Assembly: GCA_947085405.1 (NCBI GenBank)
Contig: CAMTWO010000005.1
Location: forward strand, 1-64,000
Source: JASEGV01 sp947085405
GTDB taxonomy: Bacteria > Bacteroidota > Ignavibacteria > UBA10030 > BY39
DNA: 64,000 nt
Direction of reading: 5' to 3'
Part shown: piece after piece, positions 26,434 through 34,705 of the stretch
Numbering within the stretch: the first letter of the stretch is position 1
How the letters are laid out: every line of letters begins with the position of its first letter
Notes under the pieces: model-generated
Database searches by the model: none
What the model was told of the DNA's origin: nothing
Seen by the model: only the letters and a program-made list of their open reading frames with translations
Made by a program: the position numbers and the translations under genes

Positions 26434-28131
26434 TTAATTATTTTCGTAGAAGTTTTTAATGAAACTTATTAGCTGTTCAATCTCGATGATATGCCGCTGT
26501 CCGCTTTTGCGTTCTTTAATTTCGATTTTATTTTTCACCACATTCTTTTCGCCAACGATAACGTGAAGTGGCATTCCGAGCAAGTCGGCATCTTTGAATT
26601 TGAAACCGGGACTTACATTCGAACGGTCGTCGTATAGAACTTCGAATTTATTTTGTATGAGAGTTTCATACACACTCTCTGCGGTTCTAACTACATTCTC
26701 GACATTCGAGTTAACCAATATCAAATGCACATCGTAAGGAGCCACCGATTTATTCCAGATGATTCCGTTGGCATCGTGGCTTTGTTCGATTCCGCAGGCG
26801 ATAATCCGTTCTATTCCAATTCCGTAACTACCCATAATAATCGGTTTCATCTCGCCGTGTTCGTCTAAAAATTTTGCATCAAGTGCGTCGGCATATTTTG
26901 TCCCAAGTTTAAATATGTGACCGAGTTCGATTGCATTCACCACACGCAGTTGTTCGTTACATTGTGAACAAGGTTCGCCGGCAGCAACTGTGCGGAAATC
27001 GTAATAACCATCGACCTGAACATCACGCTTTAAATCGATATTGCCTATGTGGTAATCGTTTTTGTTCATTCCGCTCACAAGTCCGTTTGCATTTTCGAGT
27101 CGCTTATCAATTAAAATCTTAAATCCTTTTAAACCAAGTGGACCAATCGAGCCGGCATCAGCGCCTGTGAGTTCAGCAAGTTCTTCGGGGTGCGCCGGCC
27201 GTGCATTTGCCCCAATCACCGATTGAAGTTTTGTTTCGTTAAGCTGATCGTTTCCCATCATCATTATCAGATGTGGAATTCCATTCTGTATGTAAACTAA
27301 AGATTTAGCTAAAATGCTTTCATCAACTTTTAAATAGTCCCGCAGCTCATCAATAGTTTTTACATTTGGTGTATGAATTTCTTTTAGTTGGAGATTGGCA
27401 GGAACGCGTACAGCTTTTTCGACATTCGAAGTTGCAACTTCGATGTTCGCTGCATAACCACATTTTTCGCAAACCGCACAAGTGTCCTCACCGGAAGGCG
27501 ATTCGACCATAAACTCCTGCGAACCGGTTCCACCCATCGCACCGCTCGATGCACCGACAATAAAGAATTTCAAACCTGCACGTGTGAATATTTTCTTGTA
27601 AGCTTCAGCGTGCAAATCGTAACTCTTATCGAGTCCTTCCCAAGTTGCATCCAAACTGTATGAATCTTTCATCACAAACTGTCGCCCTCGCAAAACACCG
27701 GAGCGCGGACGTGGTTCGTTCCGAAATTTAGTTTGAATCTGATACCAAATTTGTGGTAAATCTTTGTACGATTCGATGTGGTTAGCCGCTACCCAACCGA
27801 TAATTTCTTCGTGAGTAGGCGCCAACACCAATGGACGATTTTTTATGTGAAAAAGTATGTCGCCAAATGCCTCCACCCTACCTGTTTTTTCCCAAATTTC
27901 GATTGGGCTGAGTGCGGGGAGATGAAATTCCTGTCCGCCTATTGCATCAATTTCTTCGCGGACTAAATTCATAACTTTTTTCATCACCTTGTAGCCGAGA
28001 GGTAGAAATGAAAATATTCCGGCAGCGAGTTGCCGCATCAATCCTGCGCGAAGCATTAGTTGATGACTTGGGATTGTAGCATCAGAAGGAACTTCTTTCT
28101 GAGTTGGTATAAAACTTTTACTAAGACGCAT
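26434..28131 (-). CDS. proS: Prolyl-tRNA synthetase (bacterial type)
   Basis: 565 residues from the ATG at 28131. The frame is open to 28293, but the extra 54 residues read through repeat DNA (28152-28204) and do not match the family; MRLSKSFIPTQKE is a normal ProRS start. Class II motifs: LMLRAGLMRQLAAGIFSFLPLG, TKFRNEPRPRSGVLRGRQFVMKDSYS (motif 2 area) and MGSYGIGIERII (motif 3). The INS editing domain found in E. coli-type enzymes appears to be present (TIDELRDYLKVDES...). No clear Shine-Dalgarno precedes the start. Confidence 0.95.
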   Translation of the reverse strand: MRLSKSFIPTQKEVPSDATIPSHQLMLRAGLMRQLAAGIFSFLPLGYKVMKKVMNLVREEIDAIGGQEFHLPALSPIEIWEKTGRVEAFGDILFHIKNRPLVLAPTHEEIIGWVAANHIESYKDLPQIWYQIQTKFRNEPRPRSGVLRGRQFVMKDSYSLDATWEGLDKSYDLHAEAYKKIFTRAGLKFFIVGASSGAMGGTGSQEFMVESPSGEDTCAVCEKCGYAANIEVATSNVEKAVRVPANLQLKEIHTPNVKTIDELRDYLKVDESILAKSLVYIQNGIPHLIMMMGNDQLNETKLQSVIGANARPAHPEELAELTGADAGSIGPLGLKGFKILIDKRLENANGLVSGMNKNDYHIGNIDLKRDVQVDGYYDFRTVAAGEPCSQCNEQLRVVNAIELGHIFKLGTKYADALDAKFLDEHGEMKPIIMGSYGIGIERIIACGIEQSHDANGIIWNKSVAPYDVHLILVNSNVENVVRTAESVYETLIQNKFEVLYDDRSNVSPGFKFKDADLLGMPLHVIVGEKNVVKNKIEIKERKSGQRHIIEIEQLISFIKNFYENN

Positions 28132-28151
28132 ATATGATTTATGATTTTTGA

Positions 28152-28204
28152 CCCCTCGCAAATGCTCGGGGCAAGTTTTTGATTTTTGATCCGCCTGCGG
28201 CGGA
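28152..28204. repeat. Two palindromes upstream of proS
   Basis: 28152-28171 is a palindrome with arms CCCC/GGGG and inner GCA/TGC. 28190-28204 is TCCGCC TGC GGCGGA, the same core as at 20-34. Both lie in the 5' region of proS and explain the misleading open frame upstream of its true start. Confidence 0.6.
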
Positions 28205-28233
28205 TTGAATTTTGAATTATAATTTTTTTCTAG

Positions 28234-28300
28234 TACCCCCGGGCAGAGTTCCACCTTCGTTTCACTACGGTGGATAAATTCCCTGCCGGCCAACGGTTTA
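28234..28300 (-). pseudogene. Degenerate partial copy of tRNA-Arg(CCT), interrupted by a hairpin
   Basis: 28234-28250 repeats exactly the 3' acceptor/T-arm end of the tRNA (28417-28433). 28283-28300 repeats exactly its T-arm-to-anticodon segment (28437-28454). In place of the three bases GAA, this copy has 32 bases including a hairpin (28250-28274: TCCACC ... GGTGGA with loop TTCGTTTCACTAC). It cannot fold as a tRNA. Duplication of the 3' part of the neighbouring tRNA is the direct reading. Confidence 0.75.
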
Positions 28301-28304
28301 GTCC

Positions 28305-28393
28305 CAAAATTACATAAGTTAGTGAACGAAGAGAAACTAACTTATACGTAATTTTGAGGATCCCGTGAATCCACCATCAGTGGATGAACGGGA
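28305..28393. repeat. Two long hairpins between the tRNA fragment and tRNA-Arg(CCT)
   Basis: 28305-28356: arms CAAAATTACATAAGTTAG and its complement (with a two-base bulge) around a 14-base loop. The same hairpin type (CAAAATTnC ... AAGTTAGC / GCTAACTT ... GnAATTTTG) occurs twice upstream of tRNA-Arg(ACG). 28361-28393: TCCCGT ga ATCCAC CATCA GTGGAT ga ACGGGA, a symmetrical two-tier hairpin not found at the other locus. Confidence 0.7.
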
Positions 28394-28416
28394 GAAACCG
28401 TATTCAGGTACATCTG

Positions 28417-28489
28417 TACCCCCGGGCAGAGTTGAACTGCCGGCCAACGGTTTAGGAAACCGCTGCTCTATCCACTGAGCTACGGGGGC
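28417..28489 (-). tRNA. tRNA-Arg (anticodon CCT)
   Basis: 73 bases. Acceptor GCCCCCG pairs with CGGGGGT, discriminator A. D-arm GCTC AGTGGATA GAGC, anticodon loop TTCCTAA with anticodon CCT (reads AGG), and T-arm with TTCAACT loop are all present. CCA is not encoded. The 3' half has a degenerate, hairpin-interrupted copy immediately downstream. Confidence 0.93.
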
Positions 28490-28498
28490 GGTTTAATA

Positions 28499-28541
28499 GT
28501 CAATGGCTAATTGTTAATTGCCAATTGTCGATGGTCAATAG
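28499..28541. repeat. CAATTG-type short repeat upstream of tRNA-Arg(CCT)
   Basis: A short stretch of phrases such as GTCAATGG, TTAATTGCCAATTGTCG and ATGGTCAATAG. The 11-mer ATTGCCAATTG (28517-28527) is the exact complement of part of the left inverted repeat of the S23 cassette (7160-7170). It looks like a dispersed intergenic word. Confidence 0.4.
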
Positions 28542-28593
28542 CCCAGAATAAATAACGCGTGAAAATATAAGAATTTTTCACTCGACTCCCAAA

Positions 28594-28629
28594 TGTAAAA
28601 AATAAACTCCGAGCATTATACCCGGAGTT
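28594..28629 (-). terminator. Rho-independent terminator of the carboxypeptidase gene
   Basis: Minus-strand stem AACTCCG / CGGAGTT (28605-28629) followed by a T-rich run (TTTATTTTTT), 28 bases after the stop codon at 28658. Confidence 0.7.
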
Positions 28630-28657
28630 AAATAAGGTTTCTAAAATAACAGAATTT

Positions 28658-31600
28658 TCAATCATTCATTTTCAATATCAACTTACCGTTCTGCTTAATT
28701 TTCACCCAGTAGCCTTGTCCTGGCATTATTATTTGAACGGCTTTGTATCCTGAATCGTAACCATAAAATACAGAACTAATAATATTTTCCGGTTCTGTTA
28801 TTATCGTGTTCACCCCAACCGGTTGACTGATGGAACCGATTAAATTCCATCCAGCTTTTACATAAATTGTATCTGATTTTATTTCATCCCCCTCAAAAAT
28901 ATATTCACGAGCAGAATTAAATTTTAACCAGTAACCATTACCCTTGCGGAGTGTATCTTCGATTAAGTAATTTTCTAAGAAAGAATAGGCAGAAGAAATT
29001 GCCCCCGGAAAAACGGAATTCTTCCACGAATCTATCATCTCCATCGGTAATGAAACTAAATTCCATCCTTTATTAACATTTACTTTTATTACAGGAATGA
29101 ATTCATGAATTATCAACAACGAAGCCGGTTCTGATGCTATGATACTTACCGAATCTTGTTCTTTCATATTTATTGAAATGAGATTTCCATTTGTCGCAGA
29201 ATCCCGCAGATGAAATTTTCCGTGCGAAAACTCAGACCGAGCCCAAGAAAATAATACTGTATCGTTTTCGGATTGTGGCTGGAAACGAAATGAATAAATG
29301 TTCGATTTGTTTTCTTGTGAAATCGTATCTCGTATATCAGTATGTGTTCCGTTTGTTCCGGATATCTGCCATCTAATGTCGAAGTTCCCCGGAGTTGGTG
29401 GTGAAGGTAATTCATTTTCACCGAATGCCGGATCGATTCCATTCGTAGCCCCGGCAGCAGCCCCGAATTCTATTCTCTTGAAGAATGAACCGGAACGAGC
29501 GTTTAAACCAGCCAAAAAATTAGTAGCTACTTTGCCAATACCACTTAGCGGAATTAACAACGGACTTGCTATAACATCACTATTATGAATGAATCGAATC
29601 GTATCTTTCAGCTCACCGATAGATTTGGGATTAAAAGATAAATTCAAATCTAAATTTCTTCCAATCGGGATATTTACCGCACCGGTGTTTATCAATATGA
29701 AATCAGTTGAATGGAGCAGTTCTACTGATCCTCGCAGTGTATCTGTGGAAGTCGGCAAATTTTTTATAGTAATTAACGAATCTTTTATAGTAGTCAAGTT
29801 TACGTTTCCAAAATCTATCGAAGCTGGTTCAAGAGCGAGGTCAACGTATTTTGCACTATCAACTTTTGAAGTTAATAAAGTTATATCATCAATATAAAAT
29901 CCGTCTGCATTAATCGATCCATCGCTTCGAAGCCGAATACGAAATTTAAAAAGTGTAGATGCGAATTGAGTTACATCAATCTCCTCGTCAATCCAAGTGT
30001 TTTGAGTTCCGTCGTAACCGAATGTTCCCGTAGTTTGCACACCTATTCCACTGGCATTAACTGTATATTTTCCTTTCACGGTTGTCCAGGTGGAGCCTCC
30101 ATTACTTGAAGCTTCGACAGTAGCAAAATCATATTTTGCCTCGATTCCCCATCGCGCACGGAATTTTAAAACTGCACGGGTTACTCCCGAAATCTTTTGA
30201 TTAGATATAAGTGTTAAACTGTTATCTGTACTATTCAGGTAGTTACCTGTTGGACTGTCGGTAAATGAATTAGGCGGACTTGTGAACAATGGTGAAAGTC
30301 CCCAACTAACTCCTGTAGTCCAATTAGATGTTGAACCGGAAGCGCTGTCGGCAAACACTAAATTCATCCTACCGATAAACAAAGTTAGTGTATCCATTAC
30401 CTGAAGCCCCGAGGCATCAGTCAAACGTGCAAATATTTTCGCATTTACGCCGGTTGTCGCCCGCGAAGAGATTGCGCAATTTATGGGAATGATCTGATTT
30501 GATGTTGCAGGAATGTTCCCGACAGATATGTATGTTTTCGGAACGATGACATCGGCTGTAGAAGAAGTAAGTCGAGCGCTTACACTTTGGCTTGCCGCCA
30601 AACCTTTGTTGCGAACATTCAAATTAAGAATGAATTTTTCGCCTCTATCCAAAATACCATCGCCGGAACTATCTGATACTGTGAACTGCTGTGAACGAAT
30701 ATACGAACCCGCCACATAAGCAGTATAAAGATTAGGATATAAATTTTCCTGAGCGAGGGGCAATATGCGACTTGAAGGGGGCCAGAAACCATCGCTTGCT
30801 GTACCAACCTCGGGAGTAAACGAAAGGATTTTATTTTTTGTAGTTTGCTCACCATACATCCAATCATCAGAACCGCCATTTACGGGATATAAAAGCTGGC
30901 TGGGTGTTCCGTAGGCATATTTGTTAAATTGAGTCATATCGCGTGCATATTCACGAAAAATTACAGAATCAGGAGTTTCAAAGTTTGCAATGTAGCCCCA
31001 GGGGTAAATCAATAGATTACTATACGTATGATAATTCAAAACTAATTTAAATCCACCGTAAGTGGACCGGCTGATACAAAAATCTCGCAATACCTGAGTT
31101 TCAGGTTCACTAAAAGCAGTAGTCCCTCGATATGTTGCTGCCGTCGGAGTTGGACTTGAACCACTATTATCGTAACCCCACATATAGCCGAAGTTGCGAT
31201 TTAAATCGACCCCTTGAACGTCGTCATCGGTAACCGAGTTTCTCATATTTTTCCGCCGCATTCCACCGCCGTTAGGGGCAAACCTACGATTTGCTTCGTA
31301 ACCATCGGGATTTACAACCGGAACAATATACATCTGGCGATTATCTACAAGGTATGTTGCTTCTGAGTCGGTGCCATAATTTTGAAGTAGATGCCACATA
31401 AAATAAATCACAGACATCATACCGGCAGGTTCGCGTGCGTGTGTGAGTGCGTTGTAAAAAACTTCCGGTCGTGTGGAGGGCAAGTCAGCGTTTTTAGATA
31501 TTTTTACTGCCCAGATCGGTCTCCCTTGCAACGAATTACCGATACTAAATTTTGCTGTTATCAAATTCGGATATAATAAACGCATTGTATCAAGTTGTCG

Positions 31601-31951
31601 GATAGCTTCGTCGAAAGTGTAGTACCCCCCCATACTGCCATAACCGAAACCGAGAGCATCATAAGCTTGCTTTGAAAGTCGAGACGAATAGAATTGAGTT
31701 AAATCTTCTATTTCAACATTAATTTGAAATCCTTCATCTAACAACAACTTCATTTCAGATTCAGATACAGTAAGTTGATACCACTCTCCTACTTTGCCGG
31801 AAGCACCTTCTAAATCGACACCGGTAGAAATCATTTTCTGAAAAGCAGTTTGATCCGGGATCAATATTTTTATCAACTTGTAATTTTCGATTGCCGATGT
31901 AGATAGAAAAATAATTAAGGAGAGGAAAAAAGTAATTACCAACTTACGCAT
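28658..31951 (-). CDS. Secreted M14 zinc carboxypeptidase, multidomain
   Basis: 1097 residues. Signal peptide 1-20; propeptide-like region to about 95. The M14 catalytic domain (about 100-410) has zinc ligands His171 and Glu174 (THAREPAG) and His308 (NYHTYSN), the substrate-binding NRN (251-253) and catalytic Glu381 (FTPEVG), so it should be active. A CARDB-like domain (about 415-530), a MAM/jelly-roll-like region (about 545-700) and an HYDIN-type Ig domain (about 710-800) follow. Residues 820-950 resemble the 'FD[IV]R[WF]' domain of the neighbouring exported proteins, and 959-1094 hold the two-repeat GWN module. Unlike its neighbours, no T9SS sorting domain ends the protein. Probable function: extracellular peptide degradation. 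Confidence 0.9.
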   Translation of the reverse strand: MRKLVITFFLSLIIFLSTSAIENYKLIKILIPDQTAFQKMISTGVDLEGASGKVGEWYQLTVSESEMKLLLDEGFQINVEIEDLTQFYSSRLSKQAYDALGFGYGSMGGYYTFDEAIRQLDTMRLLYPNLITAKFSIGNSLQGRPIWAVKISKNADLPSTRPEVFYNALTHAREPAGMMSVIYFMWHLLQNYGTDSEATYLVDNRQMYIVPVVNPDGYEANRRFAPNGGGMRRKNMRNSVTDDDVQGVDLNRNFGYMWGYDNSGSSPTPTAATYRGTTAFSEPETQVLRDFCISRSTYGGFKLVLNYHTYSNLLIYPWGYIANFETPDSVIFREYARDMTQFNKYAYGTPSQLLYPVNGGSDDWMYGEQTTKNKILSFTPEVGTASDGFWPPSSRILPLAQENLYPNLYTAYVAGSYIRSQQFTVSDSSGDGILDRGEKFILNLNVRNKGLAASQSVSARLTSSTADVIVPKTYISVGNIPATSNQIIPINCAISSRATTGVNAKIFARLTDASGLQVMDTLTLFIGRMNLVFADSASGSTSNWTTGVSWGLSPLFTSPPNSFTDSPTGNYLNSTDNSLTLISNQKISGVTRAVLKFRARWGIEAKYDFATVEASSNGGSTWTTVKGKYTVNASGIGVQTTGTFGYDGTQNTWIDEEIDVTQFASTLFKFRIRLRSDGSINADGFYIDDITLLTSKVDSAKYVDLALEPASIDFGNVNLTTIKDSLITIKNLPTSTDTLRGSVELLHSTDFILINTGAVNIPIGRNLDLNLSFNPKSIGELKDTIRFIHNSDVIASPLLIPLSGIGKVATNFLAGLNARSGSFFKRIEFGAAAGATNGIDPAFGENELPSPPTPGNFDIRWQISGTNGTHTDIRDTISQENKSNIYSFRFQPQSENDTVLFSWARSEFSHGKFHLRDSATNGNLISINMKEQDSVSIIASEPASLLIIHEFIPVIKVNVNKGWNLVSLPMEMIDSWKNSVFPGAISSAYSFLENYLIEDTLRKGNGYWLKFNSAREYIFEGDEIKSDTIYVKAGWNLIGSISQPVGVNTIITEPENIISSVFYGYDSGYKAVQIIMPGQGYWVKIKQNGKLILKMND

Positions 31952-32018
31952 AAATTAACCCTGATTTTTTCTTAAGGAAGTAGTTAAATACTTCATCAAC
32001 ACTTGTCCTGATTGTAGC

Positions 32019-34397
32019 TCAGCGAAGGAGAATCATTTTTTTGATTTGTTGCTGAGTCTGATTCACGATTAATTTATAGAAGTAAACACCGCTCGACAAT
32101 CCTTCAGCTTCGAACGTGATAATATTTCTACCGGCTTCAATTTCTTCGTTATTCAGCAAACGTCCGATTTCTTGACCGAGTGTATTATAAATTATCAATG
32201 TAACGAGTGAAGCATCAACTAAATCGAATTCAATATTTGTGGTAGGATTAAAAGGATTGGGATAATTTTGATATAAATGAAATTGCTCGGGAATTTCAGA
32301 TTCGTCGTACAGAGCAGCCGTCATCCCTAAGGGCGAACTCGTTTTTGCAAGTCTAAGGAATGATGAAGCATAAATTCCGCGGGAGCTTTTAATTACCAAT
32401 GGCGAAGTAGAAATAGTATCTATCGGGGCAGCAAAAGCTTTATTGATGCGCGTCAAAACAGAATCGAGAAGCGTATAGTCCATAAGTTTATAATAGCGCC
32501 AATTTGTAAGCGCGCTATCTGCAAGAGCGGCAAGTTTACGTATAGTTTTACCGTTAAAGCCGTTTCCTTTTAGGGAATCATAGTAAATAATTTCGCCTAA
32601 TCCGGTAGGGGTAATCTTGTTATCGCTCGCTGCTAAATTCAGTTTCAGGGTTAGAAGCTCGCCCGCCAGATGATTATCATAACTACGAGGAGTCGGATTT
32701 CTTAATTCACGTATAAAATACTTTGTGCCGCGCATATCAAAGGGACGTGCTGCACCCGATTGAATCAAAAATCTTTTTACATTCCACTGCCTTTGAATAC
32801 GTATCCATCCAAAAAGTGTGGCGCTATCGGGTTTTGCTACACCTAACACGATACCTTCGGGGAAAAGTCCACGTTTAAACAAAGTATCACGAACATTACC
32901 ACCCGTAGGCATTGGTTTCGGCACTCCAACAGAAGTTTTGAGACGCACTGCCTTTTGAATATAATCATCCTGCGTAAACGACCTGAAACATCCACCTGCG
33001 TACTTACCGTTCGTTCCAATACGATGAGCGGAAATGTCGGAATAACCTGTCGCCTTATAGTCAGTCCACGAAATAATTGCACCACCATCATTATCCAAAA
33101 GAATCCGCGGTTCAATTTGATCGTTGGGTGCTAAATTTATAATTAATCCGTTGGTTGCCCAATTTATTGTCCCGTTCGCATCGACACGTTGAGCGTAGAT
33201 ATCGTAATCAGAACTGTTTCTTCTATCCTGCCACGTAATTATGCTATTACCAATTTTATCTGTAACAACGCGTGGATAGTATTGATGACCGGTTGCGTTA
33301 CATATTGAGATGCCGTTTTTAGTCCATAACTCTTCACCATACAACGATAAATTCTGAGCAAATATATTGTAATCGGTACCTGTTCGATTATCCTGCCAGG
33401 TTACGACCGCACCTCCCGTATAATTGGATGCAAGTTGTGGGAAAGACTTGAAACCAGAAGTTACAGCGATTGGTGAGCCATTCAATGTCCATAAAATTGT
33501 ACCTGAAGGGCTGAGCCGTTGACCGTAGATATCGTCAGCAATACTGGTACGGCGGTCCTGCCAAACAATTATCGCACCTTTGAAACCGTCAGCAATCATT
33601 TGCAAATTAGTCTGATTGTGGTTAGCTGTGGTTACTGCCACGCCATTCGCAGTCCAACTCATTGAACCGGTTGGTAAAACTCGTTGAGCATATATATCTA
33701 TGTAACCAGTGCCAACGCGGTAATCGTGCCAGGCGACTATTGCACCATTTGCTCCATCTGTTACAAGTTGGGGATTGAATTGATCGAAAGAAGCTGAGGT
33801 TACGAGGATACCATTAGCAGCCCATTGAGTTTGTCCGTTTGCATTTATCCTTTGTGCATAAATATTATTATCTGTCCCGTTACGACGGTCCTGCCAAACG
33901 ATTATAGCACCGCCTAAATTATCGCTTACGATTTTAGGATTTAATTGATTGCCCGTTGCTGAACAAATAGTTATCCCATCCGCAGTCCAAAGAGGTTGAC
34001 CGGAATAATTAAATTTCTGTGCGTAGATATTATTATCATTGGTCGTACGGTTATCGTGCCAGACTACAATAATTCCGAGACTGTCGCTAATAACTCCCGG
34101 ACTTGCCTGATTCCCTGAAGCATTGGAAATTTTCACTCCGGTTGTTTGCCATTCTTTCAATCCTGTAGTAGATAAACGTTGCAGGTAAATATTTTCATTT
34201 ACACCTGAACGCCTGTCCTGCCAAAAGGATATTATTCTACCCGAGTGATCTTCGATGAGATGTGAATTCCATTGGTTATTTGATTCACCTGAAATTGAGA
34301 CACATTCATTCGGAGTGCAGGGCCATTGGGCTACAGCGGCAGCACTCAATAATAAAATTGATATGAGAGAAACACAAAAGAATTTGGGCAGATTCAT
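32019..34397 (-). CDS. T9SS-sorted protein with repeated WQDxR propeller units
   Basis: 792 residues. Signal peptide 1-23. About eight units of roughly 50 residues repeat the pattern 'G.II.WQDRR......DIYAQR....G...W..NG..I......Q..P....D' across about 30-440, suggesting a beta-propeller. Residues 450-690 are without recognisable motifs. The C-terminus (YQNYPNPFNPTTNIEFDL ... KKMILLR) is a T9SS type A sorting domain. Predicted surface or released protein; ligand unknown. It lies 67 bases upstream of the M14 gene on the same strand. Confidence 0.85.
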   Translation of the reverse strand: MNLPKFFCVSLISILLLSAAAVAQWPCTPNECVSISGESNNQWNSHLIEDHSGRIISFWQDRRSGVNENIYLQRLSTTGLKEWQTTGVKISNASGNQASPGVISDSLGIIVVWHDNRTTNDNNIYAQKFNYSGQPLWTADGITICSATGNQLNPKIVSDNLGGAIIVWQDRRNGTDNNIYAQRINANGQTQWAANGILVTSASFDQFNPQLVTDGANGAIVAWHDYRVGTGYIDIYAQRVLPTGSMSWTANGVAVTTANHNQTNLQMIADGFKGAIIVWQDRRTSIADDIYGQRLSPSGTILWTLNGSPIAVTSGFKSFPQLASNYTGGAVVTWQDNRTGTDYNIFAQNLSLYGEELWTKNGISICNATGHQYYPRVVTDKIGNSIITWQDRRNSSDYDIYAQRVDANGTINWATNGLIINLAPNDQIEPRILLDNDGGAIISWTDYKATGYSDISAHRIGTNGKYAGGCFRSFTQDDYIQKAVRLKTSVGVPKPMPTGGNVRDTLFKRGLFPEGIVLGVAKPDSATLFGWIRIQRQWNVKRFLIQSGAARPFDMRGTKYFIRELRNPTPRSYDNHLAGELLTLKLNLAASDNKITPTGLGEIIYYDSLKGNGFNGKTIRKLAALADSALTNWRYYKLMDYTLLDSVLTRINKAFAAPIDTISTSPLVIKSSRGIYASSFLRLAKTSSPLGMTAALYDESEIPEQFHLYQNYPNPFNPTTNIEFDLVDASLVTLIIYNTLGQEIGRLLNNEEIEAGRNIITFEAEGLSSGVYFYKLIVNQTQQQIKKMILLR

Positions 34398-34418
34398 AAT
34401 TATTAAATTCGTCCGTCA

Positions 34419-34434
34419 TCCGTCTATTGACGGA
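34419..34434. repeat. TCCGTC palindrome upstream of the WQDxR gene
   Basis: TCCGTC TATT GACGGA (34419-34434), with further copies of CCGTC and GACGG on each side. It lies 22 bases before the start at 34397, in the 308-base gap to 34705. Apart from this, a terminator-like hairpin and A/T-rich sequence, I see nothing else in the gap. Confidence 0.5.
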
Positions 34435-34658
34435 GACGGATTAGCTATTAGTTCGACTATAGTTTGCTAACCCATTACAGCAGTATGAGTTTGAGTGTAA
34501 TATAAGTCTTTCTTTTTTTTGATGCAAGGGTTTTTATCCAAAAAAAAGTTTTTTATTTAATTTTAAAAGAGCCGAAATACGTCTATTTTCAAGGTTTTTA
34601 GTAACAGTGCATTATATTTTCCAATACACCTCTGAAAATACATTTAAAATTAACGATT

Positions 34659-34688
34659 GAGGGGTAGAGTCTATTAAATCTACCCCTC
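34659..34688 (-). terminator. Terminator-like hairpin after the 1544-residue gene
   Basis: GAGGGGTAGA and TCTACCCCTC form a perfect 10-base stem with a 10-base loop, 18 bases beyond the stop at 34706. The following T-run on the minus strand is weak (AATCGTTAATTTT). Confidence 0.55.
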
Positions 34689-34705
34689 GAATGATAAGGA
34701 GATTA

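Noticed and set aside
28132..28293. N-terminal extension of proS
   Set aside because: It reads palindromic repeat DNA, does not match ProRS, and a normal start exists at 28131.
32019..34397. DNA-level tandem repeat array
   Set aside because: The repetition is at the protein level (propeller units), with synonymous divergence between units.
34398..34705. Search for a small gene or RNA in the gap
   Set aside because: Only a palindrome, a terminator-like hairpin and A/T-rich sequence are visible.
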